NCBI GenBank assembly: GCA_001466705.2 | Contig: LATX02000185.1 | Span: 1 to 64,000, forward strand | Direction: 5' to 3' | DNA: 64,000 nucleotides | Source: Moniliophthora roreri | Taxonomy: Eukaryota > Basidiomycota > Agaricomycetes > Agaricales > Marasmiaceae | Shown: positions 50,389 to 61,681 of the stretch, in pieces | Numbering within the stretch: the first letter of the stretch is position 1 | Layout of the letters: each line of letters begins with the position of its first letter | Made by a program: the position numbers and the translations under genes | Notes under the pieces: model-generated | Told to the model about the DNA's origin: nothing | The model's database searches: none | The model's input: only the letters and a program-made list of their open reading frames with translations

Positions 50389-51040
50389 TGTGATGGGAAA
50401 GAAGAGGTTTGGTGGCGCGGCGAAGAACCGCTTAAATCCTAAAACATGACACTACAACTCGTTGCCTGGTGCGTCAGTTATTAACGATACTCAGGATTAA
50501 ATTATATATTATGGAAGTTTGACGCGCCCCTGCACCCCGCACATTGCAACGCTAGGTAAAACCAAGGATTTTGAGGCATGAAAGCTAGAAGCGAGACTGC
50601 AAAGGAAGCATCGAGAAACAATGTTAACCCTTCCAATCTGAAGACAGATTGTACCACCAACTGTCATCGACGTTAACTTGAATGAACTTGATCGATTCAA
50701 TGGTGTGGAACTCGCAGAAATCAACCCAGAATCCCTTTTCGGATACATCAAAGCCATTTCAGAAATACATGGTTGGGCAGCGTCCAGAGAGAGCGAGACG
50801 GAAGGTGGCAAGAGGATAACATGATTGTCGATTGGTCCGATCGAAGATCTTTCGGGCATTCGGAACACGAGGCCTAAGGCCCGATGGGGCCTCACGTGAA
50901 ACTAGAACCACTCGATACCTTTGCGACACCTACTAGATAACACAACGCCGAGAAAATTACAGTGAATACAAACGAACGATGAAAAGTGGCTAATCAATTA
51001 ATGTACCAAGATGAAAATAAGATAACACAATAATCCTCCA
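50389..51040. other. Intergenic, no gene supported
   Basis: Promoter side of homeodomain-like gene 2 and 3' side of the GH5 gene. A minus-strand frame at 50,509-50,895 has no domain and no splice context. Confidence 0.35.
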
Positions 51041-53690
51041 TCATGACATCAGCGGCGGGGTGATTTCAGGTGCTCTTGCTTCGAGTTCTCTCCTTACTCC
51101 ACCGCATAAGGGAGTCGGTAGAGCAGCACTTTGGCCTACATATGGGTCCAGATAGTTACAGCCCTCGACCGGAACCATCATGCCGGCTTGATCATTGGGG
51201 TTTGCCCAACCGTTACCAACGTCAGCCGTCTTCGTGGGCTTGACACCATCTATAGTCAGCGTTCCACCAGATAATGTAGGAACTGCGCCGGTAGGAGTGT
51301 ATGAAGGTACACGATTTAGGGGTCCTGCACCTGTGATCGTGGCGGGTGGCCAAGGATATGCTGCTTGGTTGACTTTACCGTCCCCAGTTTCGATGACGCC
51401 ACGGAAAGGAGCAGTGTTTCCGCAGGCTCCATCAGCCTGACGAGGATCAGGTGGCATCCAGCCTAACTCGAGACCAAGTTGGTAGGACCATGCTGTTGAT
51501 TCCACCATACCAGTCGCAGTCGAGTTACCGATTTTCCAGGTCCAGAAGAAAAAGTTCTAGACAGATGTATCATTATTCGGTGCAAAGCCAATCAAAAATT
51601 AGGCATTACCTGTAGAGCATCCATACTAGCCATCGCAAATTGCATGAGCTCTTGCTTGGTAGCACCGTCGAACTTGGTATAATCAAGCCACTTTGAGCAA
51701 TCACCGACTTTTGGTAACGGGTTAGGAGTCCAACTACCATCATATCGGGTACCCAAACCGACACCATTGAGCCAGAGACCACAGTCATTAATGGCATTGC
51801 TGAACTCTCCCGCGGTCGTCAATCCAAAGTCGGCCATCGACTTGTTGACTTCAGCACCCCATTTACACACATCATTCACTCGTGCAGCCCAACCGGCATT
51901 ACTCTGGCCATCAGCAAAAGCGAGATAAGGGTGGCTGTCAAGGATGATTCGGTCAGCACCGGGGAGGAAATCGACCCAGTCGGCTCGGGACATGAAGGCA
52001 TCGTGGTAAGATATCCAAACGCCTTCGCCCACTCCGGTAATGTCCCGGACGATTCTGTAGGCCTCAGCATAACTGTGAACGTAACGTGATCAAGTTTTGC
52101 CCAGTGCAGAATCTGGCAAAGAACTTACAAGGACATGAGTGTTTCCTTGCCAATAATCGGTTCTCTTGGTTCGTTCATGATACCAAACATAGTCACTACA
52201 TCCCTGTATTGGGGTTGATGAACGAGCTCTGTGAGGATACGGATGTAGTCCAGGGTACGTTGAGCATTGACATAGCCCATTGGTCCTGCAAGGAAGTTGA
52301 CGTCGCCTGATCTGCCAGAATGGTTCCATCCATTCTGGCTACCGGGTACGGCATGCAGGTCGAGATTGATACGGAGACCGTATTTGCGTGCCCAACCGAT
52401 AGCCTTGAGAACGTATCTGGCGTTCCATATTAGTTATGAGACCAACAACAGAGCTAACCTTACTTACTTCCAAGCAACTTGCCCCAAGTACGGCTCTTCC
52501 GGGTGTACCTCGATAGCCCAAAACGGTATGGGAAGTCGGACATAGTTGAGACCGGCGCCAGCAATCTCGGCAAAGTCCTTCTCTGTCTACTCGGGTGTTA
52601 GAGTACGTTCTAATGCCGATGAAGATCGACATACGATAAAAGTTTTATAATGTTCCTCTATCTGTTCTAATCCACCTTTCGACGAGTCGGCTCGAATAGC
52701 TGCATGAAGGTGATATTCATCCACAGCGTCCGGTTGGTATTTTTCAAACAGTGCCGGTGCTCTGATCAAATGTGTTAATCGGTTTTGAATGGCTTGTGAT
52801 GCGGCGGAAATTACTTGCATGAACTGTCAATGATGCCAAGGTCAGACCCAAACTAAGGGATGAAACGAAACTGTTACTCACAGGTTCCATCATCAACCAA
52901 CCGCCAACGTTTACACTGCGAGAAAGCCGTCAATCCAAAGTTGAAGTTGAAAGATAAGGTGCCTTTTTTCTTACCCCCTGACCCTATCCACACCATGACG
53001 GAAACTCTGGTTGAGAGGTGGTGTCCATGAATTCGCTTGGGCGTTGTTGTTGAATGGGTCGTTGGGATCGTAATACCAACGACCACCGAAGGGATTCTTG
53101 TATATGAAACTCGTTCCATCTTCCATAACAACTTGACTACCGTCTCCACCTGACACGGCCAAATGCTTACCCCCCGAGGAAGAGTTCTTGGGTTTTATAA
53201 CGACAAAGTAGACGACTAGTGCTGCTGCGATGAGGAGGATGACGACGACAATGATGACACAGATGATGATGCTTTTGCGTTTCTTTCTCGGTGATGCGTA
53301 GGTGGCCTCCTTCTTATCCTTTATCCATTGAGAGTCGCGAGATCCTAAATTCGACATAGGCACATCCTGGTCGTGGAAGGAATATTGTTCGTGTGGTTGG
53401 GATTGAAAGTTCTGTTTATCGTTGAGCGCATAGACAGAGGAGCTGTATTCGGACTGTTGGCCAATGGATTGCTGAGAGGCAGCATAGGCTCCGTCCTGGT
53501 AAATGTGGTGGCCAGCGAAACGAGGTTGCGGTGAAGCATACTCGGGAAGGTCGGTGGTACTATAGTCATAGGCTGCAGGACTGTATTGTTGGTATTGTTG
53601 ATAATGAGGGGATGCTGGAGAGGGAGGGACATGCTGGTTCAAAGGAATGAAATTGTTATCGTGAAGATGATCCGAGTTGTGATAAGCCAT
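51041..53690 (-). CDS. Membrane-anchored GH5 exo-beta-1,3-glucanase-like enzyme
   Basis: A multi-exon gene from the ATG at 53,690 to the stop at 51,041. The first 135 residues are a Gln/Ser/Tyr-rich cytosolic tail ending in a basic KKRKS, then a single membrane helix (IIICVIIVVVILLIAAALVV), giving type II topology. The extracellular part has NPFGGRWYYDPNDPF, NVGGWLMMEPF and INLDLHAVPGSQNGWNHSGRSG. The catalytic acid/base is Glu in MNEPR and the nucleophile is Glu in GEFSNA. These are the marks of GH5 subfamily glucan 1,3-beta-glucosidases, with a likely role in cell-wall glucan remodelling at the cell surface. The C-terminal Cys-containing extension is common in basidiomycete members. Confidence 0.88.
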
Positions 53691-55300
53691 AACTTGAAAT
53701 AGATCTGAGGAGAAGAGTTGGTTCCAAGGTAAACAGAAAAGACTTTACACATACCAGAGCGGTCTCGGAGATGGAAAAGGAAAGGAAGGTTTGAAGGAAA
53801 GAACGGGGGCTAATGGGAATGATCGGGACGGATGTTGGGTTGGGTCCTCCTTATGGGCGGTTCATGTGTCCTCATCTGCGACCTGCGACCTCTGTACTTG
53901 TTTGAATTGCAGAGTTGAGATGCATCACCATCAGATGGTAGCCTGCAACAGGCAGTTCACACGAGTCGTCCGATGTGTGTAACAAGGCACGCAGAGCCTG
54001 GAACGGCCAAACCGCAAAAGAGTCAAACAAAATATGCTCTAATATGGGTCGAGAGTCCAGATACAAAACCCGCATAGCGCATATTCTCATCTTCAACGTT
54101 CGACAGCATCCAACGCTCGGGAATGACGCCATCCTTTCCTTCTTGCTTGTACCAGTCACTGCCGCAATTCGATCTGACTGAATTCGTAACTCACCGAATC
54201 ACCGAATGCCGTCTTCCCGTTCAAGCGAAACCTCCTCCCAAATAGTTTATGCAGGGGCGAAAGTTTGGATGAATTTTTCTGATGAAAAGGGACCAATTGA
54301 ATGGGTGCTTGAAGTAAAATCCCACGGCACGACGCGACGACGCATGGATTATTCAAAGGAGACATTGGCCAGCAGAAATATAGGCGGTAGGGGATAGCTG
54401 GGGATAGTTGTTCTTGGATAAGGAAGATTAATTTCGCAGGAGTTATGGCACGTACCAAGTTTACGCCGTCACTACATCAATACATTATGACCTGGTCAAC
54501 ATATAGCCATGAAACATAGGGCGAAAGAATATATAGAACGAATCAAGTAGGGGAGACCCAGGGAGAGAGAAGTTTTCTCGATGACGACAGTCTTTATGAC
54601 AGTGGTCAATGCGTCGTTGGCAACAGGGAGGGTCAAGCTGTCAAGTTTTCAGGTGCGTATATCGTTATGCTTCGTTCAGGAAAGCCCATTCTGAGGGTCT
54701 GGAGTACTAGTCGCTGCATGCCACATCCTCAGGAGCTCTTGGCCTAGGATTTGATAGATTCAGATTACAAGCGAAGGACCTCGCGTTGAGCCTAAACATT
54801 CAGACAATAGCTGGTCCGCATTGTACATCTGTGAACACATTGAATCCTCAGATATGCGGCATAACAAAAGTCGAGGAATGCGCCTCTCCAATTACTACTC
54901 CCACTACCACGTCTGCCGCGAAGCACATCACACGCAGCGTACCTAGAGCATATTATTACGTCTGCTACAGAGCATACCACGCCAATCTACTCATTGCCCA
55001 ACTTCCTCATCTTCTCGGCTGGGGAGATAGATGGTGATGGGGACAATAATAATGGCTGTACGGAGAGGATGATCACAGCACTGGTCATGATTGGAGGTAA
55101 CGATTCGATAAAAACTCAGTATACAACTTCCCGCAATGTGCTAATGGCCCGAGTCGATGAGCAAAACCCAAGCTAAGAAACTTTACGCAAGTGACAAAGC
55201 GCAATTGAGCGCGCGCCGCCTTTGATGCGGGGTCTGGAACAACTGGGAACAGTAAGACCCCTTCGTCCGACATTCACATGACCTACTTGCCTTTTTGAGG
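53691..55300. other. Long intergenic stretch, no gene supported
   Basis: Includes the promoter of the GH5 gene. All frames between 53,790 and 55,270 are short, conflict between strands and lack domains or splice support. No repeat copy of the 1-12 kb family was seen. Confidence 0.4.
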
Positions 55301-55344
55301 CGATAGATATCCCGATCGCCAAAGTGCTTCCCAAACGTTTGCGG

Positions 55345-55412
55345 GGCGTTCCCCCCCTGCACCCCCCCCTGCTAACCCCAAACCCCTAACCTACCCTAAC
55401 CCCTAACCTAGA
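55345..55412. repeat. Interstitial telomere-like tract (CCCTAA-type)
   Basis: After C-rich runs (55,349-55,370) come several degenerate units of the form CCCCTAAC, CCCTAAC and CTAACC through about 55,412. The reverse complement reads TTAGGGG/TTAGGG/TTAGG, the fungal telomere unit. The tract is short, imperfect and inside the chromosome segment, with genes on both sides. Confidence 0.6.
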
Positions 55413-55415
55413 AAG

Positions 55416-55500
55416 AAAAAAGACACTGAGCACAATCGAACACGGAACGCAAGAAAACATTAATAAACAGACGCCTTACCACTCTGCCAGCGGCCCTTGG
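55416..55500 (-). ncRNA. tRNA-like or SINE-like Pol III element
   Basis: On the minus strand TGGCAGAGTGGT (55489-55478) closely matches the internal A box of type II tRNAs, GTTCGATTG (55441-55433) resembles a B box, and a T6 run (55421-55416) is a Pol III terminator. The predicted T-arm stem does not pair and no convincing anticodon arm forms, so this is more likely a tRNA-derived pseudogene or SINE end than a working tRNA. It directly abuts the telomere-like tract. Confidence 0.35.
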
Positions 55501-55627
55501 AAGGTAGAACAACAACATGCGCCAAACAAAGTCAGCAATCACGTGACTGCCGGACGTAGGGGTCTTGCTGGAACCTAGAATCTTGAGAGTTAACCTTGTT
55601 CAGGGCTCTCTACTCTCTACTTCCACT

Positions 55628-56983
55628 ATGGCTGTCCCAAAGCCTTACAAACTCGACGTCCCCCAAGAATTTCTGGACTGGATCAATACCCGGGTGAAAA
55701 CTGCTCGTCTCGTTCCTGACCTTGAGCACCCAGCTGGCGAAGAATGGAACGACGGAACTCCTACTGCTGTCATGGAGGAATTGGTGGATGATTGGAAGAA
55801 TCATTACGACTGGAGACGCGTTGAGAAGAGCATCAATGACACGTACAACATGTTCACCATTGATTTGGAGGAGAACGACGAGCTCATCACTTTGCATTTC
55901 GTTCACCATCGTAGTGAACGAAGTGACGCTGTCCCATTGATTTTTTCTCATGGTTGGCCCGGTAATTTTTTGGAGGTACGTGAATCACTCGCTGGAATCG
56001 TTTGCTAGTCATCTAACTGCTGTTCGATCGTTGGCAGGTAGAGAACCTTCTCAAGCTCACCAATCCAGAAGACCCCAAGGCTCAGGCTTTCCACATTGTC
56101 GCTCCCAGCATCCCAGGATTCACTCTATCATCCTCTCCAAAGGTAGAGGTCTTTCAACTCATGATAGAACCTGACAGAGTCTAATTACGTTCCACAGAAA
56201 CCAGGCTCAATGGCTATCGCACATGTTGCTAGTCTCTATCACAAACTCATGCAGGCTCTTGGTTACAAGAATTACGTTGCGCAGGGAGGTGACTGGGGTT
56301 CATTCATCACTCGCAGCCTCGCCATTCAATTCCCTGAATCCTGCGCCGCCATCCATCTAAACTTCATCGTGTGTCTCCCACCTTCTCCCATTCGTCATCC
56401 AATAGCGATATTCTGGCTCCTCATTCGCTGGTTCTCGGAGGACGAGAAAGAAAAGCTCAAGCGCATGCAGTGGTGGATGAAATCCGAGTCGGGATACTCG
56501 CGAATTCAAGGAACCAAACCACAGACGGTATCGTACGGTCTGCTCGACTCTCCCATCGGAATGCTTGCCTGGATTCGCGAGAAACTCCAGAGCCTTGCTG
56601 AGCCAGACTATATCTGGCAGCACGACCTCGTTATCACATATACGATGCTCTACTTACTCTCGGGAAGCGCCAGTCATGCACGGATTTACAAGGAAAACAT
56701 CAAAACGATTAGCAAATCGGTTATGGAACCAGCGTTCCCGTCGTCTGTTTCCGTTGGCGTCAGCTGCTTCCCGAGGGATGTAGGATACGCGCCAAAATGG
56801 TGGGCAGACTGTTTCTTCCCGAACATCGTGTTTTGGAAAGAGCAGGCAAAAGGAGGACATTTTGCGTCGGTGGAAGTACCGGAAAGACTTATTGGGGATG
56901 TCCAAGAGTGGATCGAGATTGTTCGTTCTAAAGGGAGTTCGCAGACATGGGAGGCTTTGCTCAAAGCTGGTTCGGTAGCATGA
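55628..56983 (+). CDS. Epoxide hydrolase (412 aa)
   Basis: Three exons (55628-55975, 56038-56142, 56198-56983) give 412 residues from MAVPKPYKLDVPQEF. The N-terminal part is the epoxide hydrolase N domain (EEWNDGT, with the VMEELVDDWKNHYDWR helix). It is followed by the alpha/beta-hydrolase core with HGWPGNFLE (oxyanion region) and the nucleophile Asp in AQGGDWGS, and the general-base His in KGGHFASVE. A cap-domain WWMKSESGYSRIQGTKPQTVSYGLLDSP segment supplies the activating Tyr. No signal peptide was seen. It opens epoxides to diols, in detoxification or secondary metabolism. It is convergent with the aldo-keto reductase gene, with 94 bp between the stops. Confidence 0.9.
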
Positions 56984-57077
56984 TTGGTTTATTTACAAAA
57001 TGGTTCAGTCGTTTGTTGTATACATATTTCTGATTGTTGAAGGCCAATCTCCCCATTTCCTGACACGCTAATGCGTC

Positions 57078-58160
57078 CTACAACTGAGGCTTTTGCTGTC
57101 CCTTAGCCTTCGCTGCCGACCAGATATCTTCGATAGCGTGAACAATAGTGTCTGGCAGGGGCCCACTTTCAATTGCGTCAAGATTCGCATTTAGCTGTTC
57201 GATGCTCGATGCGCCAAGGATGATTCCGTCACCGTGTTTCTCGGAAAGCTTGGAATGCCATACGGCCCACCTCAAGGCAAGAACGTGCCCACTCAGCCCA
57301 TTCGCGGAAGCTAGTTCTCTGACCTTTTCAGCGGCTTCGATGAGATGATCCTTGTAGTGTTGGTTACGGTAGATCTGGCCTAGCCTGTTCTGTAGAGAAT
57401 ATCAGATACTTCACTCGAGCAAAAGACTCTCAAAACCGACCGAATTGTCGAAGCGGCCACCCTGTCTCTCTCTATACGCTTTCGAGTTCATCAATCCACC
57501 TCCAGCTGGGCTGTACGCGTAATACGGCATCCCATGTTTCCGGCAAGTATCCAACAGCTTCCCTTCGCAATCCCTGGACAGAACACTGTAATCTCCCTGG
57601 TATACCTGCGGCTTCACCTCCAGGCCCTCCGCTTCACAGGTCTCGAAGAACTGCTCTAGGACATCCGCGCTGGCATTCGAGATACCAAACTTTTCAAACT
57701 TGCCCTCCTTGTAAGCTTTATCCATCGCCTTACAAGTTTCGGGAATCGGAGAAGTCTCGTCGTATCCATGCAAATACTCGACGTGCAGTTTCTCCATTTT
57801 CAGCGCCTTCAACGACCCATCGATGCTCTTTTCCACCATCTCCTTTGAATGCTTATTGGGCGGCGCAAACCTCAATTTGGTATCAATGATGAAGGGTACG
57901 CCTTTAACCACATCGGCGTCCTTCTGCAGCGATTCCAGAGCCTCGCCCATCATGGGCTCACATGTCTCTGGCTTTCCTGGAGGATAGTTTCGCGCAGTAT
58001 CCAGGTCGCGGTAACCCCGACGCGCGAATGCGATGAGGAGTTCTTTCGTAGCTTCTACATTCGGGAAACGACACGATGGGCTAGATGGGTCGCCAATACC
58101 AGCCATTCCAAGGATGATTTTGAGGCCATTGATGGTCTTTGGAATTTCGGAAGAAGACAT
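57078..58160 (-). CDS. Aldo-keto reductase, AKR7-like (343 aa)
   Basis: Two exons (58160-57441, 57389-57078) in phase give 343 residues from MSSSEIPKTINGLK. Catalytic residues of the family are visible: Asp and Tyr in DLDTARNYPPG, Lys in IIDTKLRF and His in VEYLHGYD. NADPH-binding elements follow, including the C-terminal GDGIILGASSIEQLNANLDA. The Asp-x-x-x-Tyr spacing and length suit AKR7-type aldehyde reductases. It probably reduces aldehydes in the cytosol, and its position opposite an epoxide hydrolase could reflect a detoxifying pair, which is inference. A run of alternating T and A (about 58,223-58,238) acts as a likely TATA box 65-80 bp upstream. Confidence 0.85.
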
Positions 58161-58222
58161 GGTGGTCAAGGAAAAAGATGATAAGCAAACTGTGCCTTCA
58201 GTTTCTGTGTTTCCACCCACGT

Positions 58223-58238
58223 ACTTATATATATATAT
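58223..58238 (-). promoter_or_regulatory. TATA-type run of the aldo-keto reductase gene
   Basis: An alternating TA tract on the minus strand, ending about 63 bp upstream of the start codon at 58,160. Confidence 0.45.
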
Positions 58239-58481
58239 GAATCATCTGATCAGAGGCTGACAAAAATGTGTAAGACGTCTCCGAATGACGCCCGAGCCCC
58301 CACTCGATTTGGTGAAGCTTGACCATTCGCGGCACAGATATTGCGACATTTTGCCTAAGTTGTCAATGACCTCTAGCAGCCGATTCGAATGGTAGTTTGG
58401 AGGCAAGTTCATCAAGTTTCGTCCGAGGAAAGGATATTCATCGAATAGCTGATAATACATGAAGAAATGTAAAAATAAAGA

Positions 58482-59804
58482 TTAATTCTGTAAAAAGGTG
58501 TGAGGCAGGAACTGAAATAGAGCATATGATAGGCCATCTCACCTCCGGTATCCTGAATACAGTAATCTCCTGTAGTTAGTGAATGAATTAGTCAACCGTC
58601 TTTAATTATTTAGAGCAGAGAACACATGCCTGTTGCTTAAAGTACCTCCTGTTCTCCTCATCAATCAACACTAGGTTCAAGTAATACCGTGTGCTGAACT
58701 TCTTGTTGACGTCTCTAAAAGTGGGAGTGAGGTCAAAGCCACCGAGGAATAGTCGAATCGGAATCGTTTCTCCTGTGAAAGATGTAGGAGCAAATCGAAA
58801 ACACATCAAGGGCAACACGTACCCCTCACAGGAGCGCCATCCATAATTTCGAATTTGGTTATCGTTTCGCTCTCGTTGTACTGGTTCGGAGGTGCACCGG
58901 TCGTTTCTCTTCGGATAATGGAAAGTTCCATATGCTTGATCTTTATCCGTACTAGTAAGAAGTATATCTTCCCTACAATGACATCTTTCAAGTGGTACCT
59001 ATGAACAGAATTGTAGCCGACACAGGCGTCCGAATGAGATACGGACTCACTTTGACTTGTTATACTCAAATTCAATATGCAGGCAATCCTCGATACCGAC
59101 TTCCATCTTGATCGAGTTATTGCTATCCGGGGGCATACGGAATGAGTGTACCCAGATGTCCTTCTCCTTGACCACGTCTGCCATTCGTCGTGATATCGTT
59201 ACCCGGACATAATACCTAGAGCAAGCCAATATTTAGCAGCGCATTCTCGAAAAACGGACTCCATGCGCACCGTAGCTTCACGTTTATCCCCTGATAGCTC
59301 TCAAACTGCTTCTCCACATTCTTGAAATTGAAGTCAAACGTTTGCGCTTGTCGCATTTCCCCGGGCGCTGCCAGTTCTTGCGATAGCGACAAGAATTCGT
59401 GATGGTGACCACGGTCATAGAATAATTCTGTATCACCAGATGTGTTAGGGTCTTCGTTGTAAGCTCGACCCGAATCGGATTGGAGTGGAAAGAGGAACGA
59501 CATGTCTGGGGGTCGACCCGTGAAAAACATACCTATACTGCCTACAAATTCGACCTTTATTCCATCATGCGATACTTTTTTTCCGTCTCGCACCCTAACA
59601 GCGATCTGGAGAGAGGTCTTGAATTCAAATATTTGAAGAAATTCGAGTATGGCGTACCGTCCCGCCAACAGAGTCACCGTCGTAATAAACTGGGCAAGAG
59701 ACGGTCTTGTCCTTCTCTCCCTTCACCTCCACTTGCTTCCTGATCTCCTCTCCTTCCAGCTTTATGTCCACGTCAATAGGTGATGCGAAGAAGTAGGCAG
59801 CCAT
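58482..59804 (-). CDS. VPS26: Retromer subunit VPS26
   Basis: Several exons from the ATG at 59,804 (MAAYFFASPIDVDIKL) encode an arrestin-fold VPS26 protein. The first exon ends after a YYDGDSVGG segment. Then come VSHDGIKVEFVGSIGMF, YDRGHHHEFLSLSQELAAPGE, the QTFDFNFKNVEKQFESYQGINVKLR strand, [53 protein letters not shown], and the late PIRLFLGGFDLTP and ENRRYFKQQEITVFRIPE. A last GTGAG donor followed by an ACAG acceptor leads to an immediate TAA at 58,484-58,482, so the very C-terminus is tentative. It works with VPS35 and VPS29 in endosome-to-Golgi sorting and lacks the longer tail of animal VPS26. Confidence 0.92.
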
Positions 59805-60494
59805 AGTTGGTGACGAGCCGTGATTTCAGGGTCTTGGGTGAAGAGTTTAATATTTCGAGTTCTCCTGATAAATTCCTACCGGTTTTGTACAGAATAAGTG
59901 GATGCCAAAGGGAATGAGGGGATTCGGAGCAGCGCTGTCGGTGACGCGCAAGTGATAGACTCGCGGTGCTTGGCTGCGCCTGTTTCGCAACTTTCTCACC
60001 CCTGATAGTTCACTGATATGTCGTCGATTTCATTGCTTTATCCTGGTGATTTCAGTGTTTAAGTGGGAATATCATTGCGTGTATACATTAAAGCTTGGGA
60101 GCTTATAATGCAATGTGTTCGGGTTCAGTACAACTCAGTCTACGTGCAATTATATGTAACGAAGACCGAACGGGTCCTCAGGCCTGAAGATCCATGATCG
60201 AGAAATCAGTAACGTGTTCCAGTAATATTATAGCTTCGTATAGCGCTCACCGGAAACGAAACGACCAGACGGATACACTTACTGAAATTGCTTTTCCTCA
60301 GAGTAGCGATGAGGTGCCCTCGTTGAGCTAATAGTCATAATATACGTTGCCCTTTAATTAGGTCCAGTCGTATCATAACAGTAACTAAGCATCAGAGATC
60401 AAGGGGAGAAAAGATATTGAGCGGACATCTTGCTTACCTGCTAAAAGACCTACACCTAACGCCGACACAGGGTATCACGCGGAGGTACTTCAGC
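59805..60494. other. Intergenic, no gene supported
   Basis: Promoter region of VPS26 and 3' side of homeodomain-like gene 3. No gene, repeat or RNA was recognised. Confidence 0.4.
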
Positions 60495-61681
60495 CTATTG
60501 TTTTCTACCAGTTTCCAGTTTGATACCCCACTTCTTCAACGAACCGTCATTGACGCGCGCCATGAGTCTGTCCATCATTTTCTTGTAAGGGGAGAATTTG
60601 TCTTGGAACTCTTCACTGGTTGACGGTTGGCCTGGTACTTCCAGTGATTCCAAGTCATCGTGTATCGCGAGTAGTAAATGCGATCTAGCTGAATCTTTTG
60701 ACTGCTGAATGCTGATATGAGTAGGAGGTGAAAGAACGCTGATCATGCACTCACCTCTGTTATGGGGGATGTTGCCAGAAGCTCTTGTTCCACATCTTCC
60801 TCATCTTGATCCGAATCGTGATGGGTATCCAAGGACATTTGTGGGCCTGATGTCGCATCTGCCCAGGGAGAGGATGCCTCTCTCTTCACAACAGGATGGG
60901 TTGGCATATAGTATACCATGTTTAGCGGCGAAGTTGCAAATGGCGTCATGGTGTGGGATGCGGGAACACTATGAAGTAAGGAGACGTATGGATTGCTGGT
61001 AATGGGGGATGTCGGGGTAAGTGGCGTCTCTGGAGCGTTCGGTACAGCTGCATCTTGTTTGGATTGTTGTTCGTGTACCCACGCTTCAACATCTCCAAAT
61101 GTCGCTTTGAGAAGTGAAGCCCAAACGCCTATGATAGTTTTCGACGGACTGGGAGTTTCTTTGAAAAGTGCAGCCAAATTCTCGAGAGCATCGAGTTTCA
61201 AAGACGGATATGCAGCTGGAGTATTAACGTGTGAGTATCATCGAGAAAGGCGTTTGCAACGACACAAACAATTCATAGAAGCTCGTGGTTTCGGCGGTCT
61301 CTCAGCTTTTCTTCGAGTAGCAAACCATCTCTCCAGATTGATCATACGATATTCTTCACATCCAGGGAGTAGCTGAAAAAGATGGCATGGCTCTACAAGG
61401 TGAAAAGCACGTAGGAACGGATTATACTCACGCGAATTCGTCGCAACAAATCTTCCTTTTGCTCTTTAGTAGGTAGCTTTATGCCTTTGTTAAAGAACGT
61501 TTCTGGCGGGGCAAGTAGTTAAAGGTTAAATCTGCTAATGGATTGAAGCATTCGCGTTCATACCTTTCAGTAACGTTGTACCTTCATTGGTTATATGTCG
61601 CTTCGGTTTTTGTTTTGGTGCACCAGGCTGTGCAGGTGCTTCTACGGGGGATAATTGATTTTCTTGGTCATCCATCATCAT
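60495..61681 (-). CDS. Atypical homeodomain-like protein 3 (319 aa)
   Basis: Five exons (61681-61564, 61502-61432, 61372-61270, 61215-60755, 60701-60495) with correct phases give 319 residues from the first of three tandem ATGs (MMMDDQENQ). I prefer this start because the two paralogues also begin shortly before the basic KPKRHITNEG segment, although the frame is open further upstream. The core has FFNKGIKLPTKEQKEDLLRRIR, LLPGCEEY and a recognition helix with WFATRRKA, where canonical Asn51 is Thr. A conserved GVWASLLKATFGDVEAWVHEQQ region follows, then a Pro/Ser/Thr-rich and acidic linker, and the shared C-terminal STSEEF...KKMMDRLM...GSLKKWG module. It is probably nuclear, but DNA binding is uncertain. 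Confidence 0.75.

Noticed and set aside
50509..50895. 128-residue minus-strand frame
   Set aside because: No domain, no splice context and low-information composition.
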